A stretch of 36,736 bases of DNA, taken from an uncultured Hydrogenophaga sp. (GTDB lineage Bacteria; Pseudomonadota; Gammaproteobacteria; Burkholderiales; Burkholderiaceae_C). This document shows positions 16,204 to 22,878 of the stretch, piece after piece. The notes beneath the pieces are model-generated. The model was given only the letters and a program-made list of their open reading frames with translations, made no database searches and was not told where the DNA came from. The first letter of the stretch is position 1. Every line of letters begins with the position of its first letter. The DNA lies in contig NZ_OY288141.1 of NCBI RefSeq assembly GCF_958439165.1, positions 1 to 36,736 of the forward strand, in the 5' to 3' direction. A program made the translations under genes and the position numbers.

Positions 16204-16566
16204 ATGACACTACCCCTCAAGCCCCCCCTGGTGGCCTGCGCCCTGGCACTGGCCGCCGGCCTGGCACTGGCCCAGCACAGCGGCCATTCGCACGGCGCCA
16301 GCCCGGCGCAGCCGGCTGCCGCTGCACCTGCATCCGGCGCCCTGCCCTGGGCCGAAGCCGAGGTGCGCCGGGTCGACGCCGATGCCGGCGCCGTCACCCT
16401 GCGGCACGGCGACATCCGCAACCTCGACATGCCGCCCATGACCATGGTGTTCAAGGCACGCGACCCGGCCATGCTCTCGGGCATCAAGGCTGGCGAGAAG
16501 GTGCGCTTCACCGCCGACCAGATCAACGGCACCTACACCGTGCTCAGCATCGAACCCTTGCGCTGA
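16204..16566 (+). CDS. CusF-like periplasmic copper-binding protein, 120 aa
   Basis: A small OB-fold copper chaperone of the CusF family. After a signal peptide (cut near residue 24) comes a His-rich linker (HSGHSHG) and the domain from about residue 49. The binding site aligns as His68, Met76, Met79 and Met81 in RHGDIRNLDMPPMTMVFKARD. Compared with E. coli CusF (His36, Trp44, Met47, Met49), the position of the capping Trp44 is occupied by Met76. It is the last gene of the copper cluster. No CusCBA pump is present, so it may hand copper to the oxidase or cupredoxin instead. Confidence 0.92.
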   Translation: MTLPLKPPLVACALALAAGLALAQHSGHSHGASPAQPAAAAPASGALPWAEAEVRRVDADAGAVTLRHGDIRNLDMPPMTMVFKARDPAMLSGIKAGEKVRFTADQINGTYTVLSIEPLR

Positions 16567-16621
16567 GCGCTGCTGTTGTCCTGGACAGTCGCGAATGTCA
16601 TGGGTTTTTGACGGATAAACC

Positions 16622-16648
16622 TCAAGAATTGTGGGGGAATGCCCGATA
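16622..16648 (+). promoter_or_regulatory. Sigma-28 (FliA) type promoter of the chemoreceptor gene
   Basis: TCAAGAAT (16622-16629) and GCCCGATA (16641-16648) are separated by exactly 11 bases. This matches the flagellar sigma-28 consensus spacing and both boxes closely (TCAAG-type -35 as in Pseudomonas-like promoters, GCCGATA-type -10). It lies 119 bases upstream of the chemoreceptor start, so the receptor should be co-regulated with flagella. Confidence 0.7.
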
Positions 16649-16767
16649 TGACGGGCAATCGCCCACGAATTCGGCCAACCGGCTCGGGAAGCGGTCCCTA
16701 GACTGCTCCGAAGCGGTCCGGCCCCTCGGGCGGGAACCGATTCCCCAGCCGCACCGAGCGAGGTCCC

Positions 16768-18351
16768 ATGCGCACCAACCTGCCCGTCACCCACAACGAA
16801 TTCGTCATCCCGGACGGCGTGACGCTGGTCTCCACGACCGATCTGCAAAGCCACATCACCTACTGCAACCCGGCGTTCATCGCGGTGAGCGGCTATGAAC
16901 GGGAGGAGCTGATCGGCCAGCCGCACAACCTGGTGCGGCATCCGGACATGCCGCAGGAGGCTTTCCGCGACATGTGGGAAACGCTCCAGGGCGGTCAGCC
17001 GTGGTCGGCCATGGTGAAGAACCGCCGCAAGAACGGCGACCACTACTGGGTGGTGGCCAATGCCACCCCCATCATGGAGAACGGCCAGGCCGTGGGCTAC
17101 ATGTCGGTGCGCACCAAGCCCTCGCGCGAACAGGTGCAGGCCGCAGAAGCGCTCTACTCCCGGATGCGGACGGAACGCGACGCCGGCCGCCAGGTGCATG
17201 TGCTGCACAAGGGCCAGGTAGAGAAAAAGGGCCTGGCAGGCAGCCTGCGCAGCGCCCTGCGCCTGACGCTGGGTCGGCGCATTGTCCTCATGTCGGTCGG
17301 CCTGACCGCCGCCGGGCTGGTCGTCGGCGAGCTCGCGGCGAACCACGGCGCTGCGGTGCAGGGCGGCGCCGCTGCCTTGCTGCTGGCCATTGCGGGCATC
17401 GGTGCGCTGGTGATGCGCCGCCAGCTGATCACGCCGTTGAACGACGCCATCCGCTTTGCCAACACCATGGCCGCCGGCGACCTGTCGGCCCGCTTCAAGG
17501 GTGCCAGCACCGGCGAATTCGGCGAACTGGCCAAGGCGCTGAACCAACTCAACGTGAACCTGCAGGCCGTCGTGTCCGACGTGCGCCACGAGGTCGAGGG
17601 TGTGCAGGTGGCGTCCAACCAGATTGCCAGCGGCAACCAGGACCTGTCCTCCCGCACCGAAGCCCAGGCCAGCAGCCTGGAAGAGACCGCTGCCTCCATG
17701 GAAGAGCTCACCAGCACCGTGGCCCAGAGCGCCAATTCCTCGCGCGAAGCCGCCGTGCTGTCCGAGAAGGCCGCGCTGGTGGCCCGCGAGGGCAACCAGG
17801 CCATGGGCCAGGTGGTGAGCACCATGGACGACATCAGCAAGTCCTCGGCGCGCATCGGCGAGATCATCCAGGTCATCGACGGCATCTCTTTCCAGACCAA
17901 CATCCTGGCGCTCAACGCCGCGGTGGAAGCTGCGCGAGCCGGCGAGCAGGGGCGTGGTTTTGCGGTGGTGGCCGGTGAGGTTCGCAACCTGGCCCAGCGC
18001 ACGCTGTCGGCGGCCAAGGAGATCAAGGTGCTGATCGACGAGTCGTCCACCAAGGTGGCGCAGGGGAGCCAGCTGGTGCAGAACGCCGGTCAGACCATGG
18101 GCAATGTGGTCAAGGCGGTCGAACAGGTGAACGGCCTGATCGGCGAGATCACCAGCGCCACCAACGAACAGTCGCTGGGCATCGGCCAGATCAACCAGGC
18201 CGTGGGTCAGCTCGACTCGGTCACCCAGCAGAACTCGGCCATGGTGGAAGAGCTGGCAGCAGCCGCCAGCTCGCTGCAGGCCCAGGCCCAGGTCATGAAC
18301 GAGGCGGTGCGCATCTTCCGCCTCGAACGCCGCGGCGCCATCCCGGCCTGA
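16768..18351 (+). CDS. PAS-HAMP methyl-accepting chemotaxis protein (Aer-like), 527 aa
   Basis: An energy or redox taxis-type receptor. A cytoplasmic N-terminal PAS domain (about residues 10-120: VSTTDLQSHITYCNPAFIAVSGY, LVRHPDMPQEAFRDMW) precedes two close membrane segments (172-190 and 198-216) with almost no periplasmic loop. A HAMP domain (218-270) and the signalling domain follow, with the highly conserved hairpin tip around 371-400 (GISFQTNILALNAAVEAARA). It should signal through CheW/CheA. No C-terminal NWETF-like pentapeptide is present. A GAGG lies at 16760-16763. Its stop directly abuts the stop of the opposite-strand gene. The PAS ligand is unknown; a flavin or haem is only a family-based guess. 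Confidence 0.94.
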   Translation: MRTNLPVTHNEFVIPDGVTLVSTTDLQSHITYCNPAFIAVSGYEREELIGQPHNLVRHPDMPQEAFRDMWETLQGGQPWSAMVKNRRKNGDHYWVVANATPIMENGQAVGYMSVRTKPSREQVQAAEALYSRMRTERDAGRQVHVLHKGQVEKKGLAGSLRSALRLTLGRRIVLMSVGLTAAGLVVGELAANHGAAVQGGAAALLLAIAGIGALVMRRQLITPLNDAIRFANTMAAGDLSARFKGASTGEFGELAKALNQLNVNLQAVVSDVRHEVEGVQVASNQIASGNQDLSSRTEAQASSLEETAASMEELTSTVAQSANSSREAAVLSEKAALVAREGNQAMGQVVSTMDDISKSSARIGEIIQVIDGISFQTNILALNAAVEAARAGEQGRGFAVVAGEVRNLAQRTLSAAKEIKVLIDESSTKVAQGSQLVQNAGQTMGNVVKAVEQVNGLIGEITSATNEQSLGIGQINQAVGQLDSVTQQNSAMVEELAAAASSLQAQAQVMNEAVRIFRLERRGAIPA

Positions 18352-19932
18352 TCAGACCGGCGCGCTCGGGCACTGGATGGGCACGACCTGCAACGTGACC
18401 GAACGGGTCACGTCGCGGTACAGGCCATCGGCACTGCCCAGCTGCCGAACCCGCAGCGAGCGGGGTGTTGCCAGGTCGCCCGGGTTGCCGCCCAACGCCA
18501 GGTCCACCACCACCTCACCGCCCGAGGGCATGAGGGTCGCCCCCACCGGGTCGGTCCAGCCCACGCCGAAGGCCTCGTTGTTCGGCACGGCGAACCGGAA
18601 GCGGTAGGTGGTGCTGCGGTCGGCGCACACCTGGAGGCTGACCGTGGTGGAGAAGGGACTGACCGATACGCCGCTGACCGACCCGATGACCGTGCCATCG
18701 GGCAAGGAGTCCGGCCGGATGGCGGTCACGTCCAGCAGCTGGAACGGCTGGTTGGCATAGGCAAAGAACGACACGTCGCGCGACGCCCCCAGGGTGTTGG
18801 CGGTTTCGGGCACGGTGTAGCGCAAGGTGAAGGCGCCCGGGTTGCGGGTGCGCACCACCAGGTTGCCGTCGAAGCTGGTGTTCAGGGATTGCACTGGGTC
18901 GCCGTCCACCACCGACCACGATCCGCCGGCCAGACCCATGGCAGCGGAGGTGAGGCCGAAGATCATGGGAATGTCGGCGCTTTGCCAGCGGCTTTCGAGC
19001 AAGGCGGCGCCGGTCGGCGTGTTCAGAACGGGCGCTGATCTGGCGACCGTCAGCGAGGCAACCACGCTGCCCCCGGCATAGGCACCCTGCGCCGGCTGGG
19101 TGGCGGTGATCACGGCCGTGCCCGCGCCCACCACCTGCAACTGGTTGCCCGAAATCTGCACCACCTGCGGGTTGCTGCTGCTGTAGGTGAACGGCGCAGG
19201 GCTGTCGCTGACCGGCGCCACCAGCGTGCGGGGGGCACCGCCATGCACCAGATCGGTCGGCACCGACAACGCACCGATGGTCGGCGCCTGCAGGCTCACC
19301 ACCAGCCGGGCGGTGGTGCTGGCCGCGCTGTAGTCATCGGTGGCGGCCTGCGTGGCCGTGATGACCGCCTCACCGCTGCGATGCACCGTGAGCTGCTGGC
19401 CACTGATGCTGGCCACCGCCGGGTCGCTGCTGCTGAAGCTGAAGGCCCCTGGGCTGCTCGACCCTGGCGGGGTGAGCGGCAATGGCCCCGAGACCAGCGA
19501 CACGGGCGGCAGGGACCAGGGTTGCAGGACCGCCGCGGCGGCCGTCAGGCGCAGTGCGTAGCTGGCCTGGGCGCTGGGGAAGTACCCCTGCGGGGCCTGC
19601 AAGGCGGTGATGGTGGACTGCCCTTGCCGCAATGGCGTGACCACACCGGTGACCGCATGCACCGTGGCCACCGTGGGGTTGCTGCTGCTGTAGCTCACCG
19701 CCCCTTTGCTGCCGGCCACCGTGGCCAGCTGGCTGAAGCTGCCGGCATTCCAGGTGCGCGAGATCTCGGCCTGGCGGAAGGCCAGCTGCGGCACGCTGCC
19801 GGCACTGCCACCGACCACCAGCACCTGGGCCGGCGCCGGCCCGGCGCACAAGCCGATCAGCAGGAGGAACAGGCCGGGCCGGCCACGAACCAGGGCAGTG
19901 AGTCCGAAGGACAACAGACGGATCGGGAACAT
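18352..19932 (-). CDS. Secreted protein with three bacterial Ig-like repeats, 526 aa
   Basis: After a long N-terminal signal (hydrophobic core about residues 20-34, cut near APA), three tandem repeats of about 80 residues (roughly 48-131, 138-214 and 215-298) share a pattern. A Y/F-S-S-S-N/D-P-x-V motif is followed by a short G-containing turn and then G-x-A/S-x-I-T-A. This is typical of Big2-type Ig-like folds. The C-terminal 220 residues are a different beta-rich region with two Cys (VSLQVCADRS and VPIQCPSAPV). Such repeats usually occur in surface adhesins or extracellular proteins. It starts 4 bases after the barrel-like gene and is certainly in its operon. Family of the C-terminal part is not recognised. 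Confidence 0.82.
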   Translation of the reverse strand: MFPIRLLSFGLTALVRGRPGLFLLLIGLCAGPAPAQVLVVGGSAGSVPQLAFRQAEISRTWNAGSFSQLATVAGSKGAVSYSSSNPTVATVHAVTGVVTPLRQGQSTITALQAPQGYFPSAQASYALRLTAAAAVLQPWSLPPVSLVSGPLPLTPPGSSSPGAFSFSSSDPAVASISGQQLTVHRSGEAVITATQAATDDYSAASTTARLVVSLQAPTIGALSVPTDLVHGGAPRTLVAPVSDSPAPFTYSSSNPQVVQISGNQLQVVGAGTAVITATQPAQGAYAGGSVVASLTVARSAPVLNTPTGAALLESRWQSADIPMIFGLTSAAMGLAGGSWSVVDGDPVQSLNTSFDGNLVVRTRNPGAFTLRYTVPETANTLGASRDVSFFAYANQPFQLLDVTAIRPDSLPDGTVIGSVSGVSVSPFSTTVSLQVCADRSTTYRFRFAVPNNEAFGVGWTDPVGATLMPSGGEVVVDLALGGNPGDLATPRSLRVRQLGSADGLYRDVTRSVTLQVVPIQCPSAPV

Positions 19933-19936
19933 GGGT

Positions 19937-21352
19937 TCAACGGCCCTTCACGGTGAAGCTGATGCGCATGACGATGACGGGGGCGACCGAGGCAAAGTCG
20001 GCCTCGTAGGTGAGCTGCTGACCCGCTCCGGGGTTGGGAATGTTGTCGAGCTGGATCACCACCCGATTGCCCGACAGCTGAAGGAAGGGCTGGCCGTTCA
20101 CACCCGCGTTCGCCACGGTGGAAGCGTTTTCCAGCGTCCGGATCTCCACCAGCCCCTGCGCAGCGCGCTCCAGCGTGAACACCAGCTGCCCGCCGACGAT
20201 GGCAATGCCGTAACCCGGTGCCACCAGCGAGGTGTCGATGCTCGCCAGCGTCTGCGGCTGCAAGCTGCGGTCGACCCGGGCCAGCACCACCTGGGGCAGC
20301 TGGGCCGGCCGCTGGGACACCAGCTGCAGGCGCGACAGCGCGTTGCTGCTGCGCAGGGGCGCCAGCGCGCACCGGCCGCCCGCCCCTTCGGACCCCGCAG
20401 CCCCGCCCAACGGCAGCCGCCAGGCCAGTGCAACGCGGGTTTCGGACGCGGAGGCAACGTTCAGGGTGCGTGAAACACCCAGCATCCAGCGACCCGACTC
20501 CCAGCCGACGCCACCGGCGGTGCTGGACGAGGTGGTCGACAGGTTCAGGGCGACGCGCCGACAGGCATCGAGGTCTTGCTGCCAGCCCAGGCGGGCGACC
20601 AGCCGCGATGCGGCCACCTGCGATCCATCGGCCATGGGATAGCGGGTGCGTTCGCCGCCGAGCGCCAGATCCAGGCGGGTGGTGGCCCACGGATACAGCC
20701 CCACCCCCATCTCGGCACCCTGCATCTGCCCGGCCGATAGCAGGCGCAGATCGCTGCTGGCCTGCAGCAGGTTGCCGACCGCGCTCTGGATGACCACCGG
20801 TGCGAGCCGGGGCACGGACGCCCGAGCGCCGTACACAGTCCAGCGCAGATCACCCACCGGCCCGGCCTCGGGGCCCTGCCGCACCAGACCGGCCAGCCAG
20901 GCGTTCTGGCGCACCCGGACGTCGGCGGTGCCTGAGGCAAAGGCATAGGGATCGGTGCTCTGCAGACGACCCAGCGACAGTCGGCCATGCCAGCCGGGCA
21001 CGGGGGTGTAGAGCAGATTGCCCACCAGGTCACGGAAATCGCCGGTACGCCCGGCGGCCAGATTCAGGCCCAACGCCCACTGATCCGTCGGCAGCCAGCC
21101 GGCGTCCAGGCCGAACTGCTGGCGGTAGCGGGATGAATGCATCAGGCGGGCGTCGATCCGGTGGTCGGCGTCCTGGCGGTTGTAGCGGGTGGAGTGCGGA
21201 CCGATCTGCCAGGGGCCGATCTGCGCGGCCGGCAGCGAGGTCAAGGGCGCGGTCGGCGTTGCGGGCGGGGAGGCCGACGGATCGGCGACGGGGACCGCGT
21301 GCCCGGCCGTGCAGAGCAGGGCCAGGGCTGCGGCAGACAAGGGGGTTCTCAT
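19937..21352 (-). CDS. Outer-envelope barrel-like protein, 471 aa, unknown family
   Basis: A signal peptide (MRTPLSAAALALLCTAGHA) is followed by a Pro/Ala-rich linker. Residues 45-320 then show many alternating amphipathic strands separated by turns (WALGLNLAAGRTGDFRDLVGNLLY, TTRLDLALGGERTRYPMADG, RVALNLSTTSSSTAGG), the look of an outer-membrane beta-barrel. Residues 340-471 form a separate beta domain (GYGIAIVGGQLVFTLERA, GNRVVIQLDNIPNPGAGQQLTYEADF). I do not recognise the family. It is the first gene of a two-gene minus-strand operon with the Ig-repeat protein, so it may display or export that protein. A hairpin-rich stretch lies upstream of its start. Confidence 0.78.
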   Translation of the reverse strand: MRTPLSAAALALLCTAGHAVPVADPSASPPATPTAPLTSLPAAQIGPWQIGPHSTRYNRQDADHRIDARLMHSSRYRQQFGLDAGWLPTDQWALGLNLAAGRTGDFRDLVGNLLYTPVPGWHGRLSLGRLQSTDPYAFASGTADVRVRQNAWLAGLVRQGPEAGPVGDLRWTVYGARASVPRLAPVVIQSAVGNLLQASSDLRLLSAGQMQGAEMGVGLYPWATTRLDLALGGERTRYPMADGSQVAASRLVARLGWQQDLDACRRVALNLSTTSSSTAGGVGWESGRWMLGVSRTLNVASASETRVALAWRLPLGGAAGSEGAGGRCALAPLRSSNALSRLQLVSQRPAQLPQVVLARVDRSLQPQTLASIDTSLVAPGYGIAIVGGQLVFTLERAAQGLVEIRTLENASTVANAGVNGQPFLQLSGNRVVIQLDNIPNPGAGQQLTYEADFASVAPVIVMRISFTVKGR

Positions 21353-21522
21353 GGGTGGCGGCTCAGGGCAGGAGAGATCCGGATACCCGAACTCCGGGCA
21401 GCCGGCGATCCTCGCCGTACCACCCCGATCAAGTCATCACGAAACCACCAAGCAACCAATCGAAACGTGATTCACCGACGAACGCCAAGACACGGTGCCG
21501 GCGCGTGATACCGTCCGCACCC
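21353..21522. other. Divergent intergenic region with hairpins
   Basis: The 170-base region separates the barrel-like gene from the TAXI receptor gene. Near the barrel gene are two stems: CCCG-AACTC-CGGG at 21388-21400 and CGGCGA-TCC-TCGCCG at 21403-21417. Farther right is an ATCACG/CGTGAT inverted repeat (21436-21441 and 21466-21471). A TGATACC-like -10 toward the TAXI gene lies near 21506-21512. No gene is seen. Confidence 0.4.
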
Positions 21523-22848
21523 ATGCCGAAAACCCTGCGCTACACCCTCATTTCGCTGCGCGAGATGCTGCTGTCCTTCGGGCCGTTCGCCCTGCTCACG
21601 GTGGCCTTGCTGGTGGCCGCCTACTGGTGGCTCAACCCGACCCCGCCCAAGACGGTGGTGCTGGCCACCGGCCCGGCCCAGAGCGCCTACGAGACCTTCG
21701 GACGGCGCTATGCCGAATCGCTGGCGAAGGAGGGCATCACGGTCGAACTGCTGCAGACCGAGGGCTCGTCGGACAACCTGGAACGCCTGCGCCGGGGCGA
21801 GGCCGACATTGGCTTCGTGCAGGGCGGCACCGGCAACATCACCGAGACCGACACCGAGGACCTCGCGTCGCTGGGCAGCCTCTTTGTCGAACCCCTGTGG
21901 GTCTTCTACCGGGAAGAACGGGCACGCAAGCTGCGCCGCAGCGGCACCCTGGAGACCCTGTCCGACCTGCGGGGCTGGCGGGTGAACGTGGGCACGCCCG
22001 GCAGCGGCGTGCCCCGGCTGTTCGAGACCCTGCTGGAGGTCAACCGCATGGCACCGAGCGATCTGCGCCTGAGCCAGCTGGAGCAGACCCCGGCCACCGT
22101 GGCCTTCCTCGACGGCGAGATCGATGCGCTGGTGTTCGCTTCGGCACCGGAGTCCCTGATGGTGCAGATGCTGCTCCAGACACCCGGCGTGCGGCTGATG
22201 GACTTCACCCAGAACGAGGCCTATTCGCGCCGCTTCGCCTACCTGACCCCGGTGGTCATGCCCCAGGGCATGGTGGACCTCTCGGCCAACATTCCGCCGC
22301 GCCGGGTGCGGCTGGTGGCCTCCACCACCAGCCTGCTGGCCCGGGCCGACACCCACCCGGCCGTGCTGCAGCTGTTCGCTCAGACCGCCACCCGCCTGCA
22401 CAGCAGTGCCAGCTGGTTCAGCCGCGCCCGCGAGTACCCGAGCCTGGAACACAGCGAGGTGCCGGTGGCCGACGAGGCCCAGCGCGCCATCCGAGGCGGC
22501 CAGCCGTTCCTGCAGCGCTACCTGCCGTTCTGGCTGGCCAACCTGATCGAACGCATGTGGCTGGCCATGGGCCTGATCATCGCGCTGGCACTGCCGCTGT
22601 CCCGGATCATCCCGCCGCTGTACACGTTCCGCATCCGCTCACGGGTGTTCCGCTGGTATGCGGAGCTGCGCGACATCGAACAACGGCACGAGTCGGGCGA
22701 AGCGGCGGACCAGCTGCTTGAGCAGATCGACACCATGGAGACCAAGGTGGAGAAGGTGGTGGTGCCGCTGAGCTACACCGACGAGCTCTACGCCCTGCGC
22801 AGCAACATCCACCTGGTGCGCAAGAAGCTGCTGCGCAAGACCGCCTGA
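21523..22848 (+). CDS. TAXI-family solute receptor with C-terminal membrane helix and tail, 441 aa
   Basis: A TRAP-associated extracytoplasmic immunogenic (TAXI) receptor. Instead of a cleaved signal it has an N-terminal membrane anchor (about residues 19-37), then the periplasmic binding domain. There the family pattern VVLATGPAQSAYETFGRRYAE, TEGSSDNLERLRRGEADIGFVQGG and RGWRVNVGTPGSGVPRLFETLLE is clear. A second membrane helix near 346-366 is followed by a 72-residue, partly coiled cytoplasmic tail. No TRAP permease subunits are nearby, so either a distant permease or a sensory role is possible. The start is at 21523, where the membrane anchor begins; no strong Shine-Dalgarno is seen. Confidence 0.9.
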   Translation: MPKTLRYTLISLREMLLSFGPFALLTVALLVAAYWWLNPTPPKTVVLATGPAQSAYETFGRRYAESLAKEGITVELLQTEGSSDNLERLRRGEADIGFVQGGTGNITETDTEDLASLGSLFVEPLWVFYREERARKLRRSGTLETLSDLRGWRVNVGTPGSGVPRLFETLLEVNRMAPSDLRLSQLEQTPATVAFLDGEIDALVFASAPESLMVQMLLQTPGVRLMDFTQNEAYSRRFAYLTPVVMPQGMVDLSANIPPRRVRLVASTTSLLARADTHPAVLQLFAQTATRLHSSASWFSRAREYPSLEHSEVPVADEAQRAIRGGQPFLQRYLPFWLANLIERMWLAMGLIIALALPLSRIIPPLYTFRIRSRVFRWYAELRDIEQRHESGEAADQLLEQIDTMETKVEKVVVPLSYTDELYALRSNIHLVRKKLLRKTA

Positions 22849-22878
22849 GGCGGGGTCGCTCCGGCGACCGGGCTCAGG
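22844..22878. terminator. Bidirectional hairpin over the convergent gene ends
   Basis: GGTCGC (22854-22859) pairs with GCGACC (22864-22869) around a TCCG loop, and CCTGAG (22844-22849) pairs with CTCAGG (22873-22878) outside it. The two outer arms contain the stop codons of the TAXI gene and of the DUF1631 gene. There is no T tract, so termination efficiency is uncertain. Confidence 0.4.
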
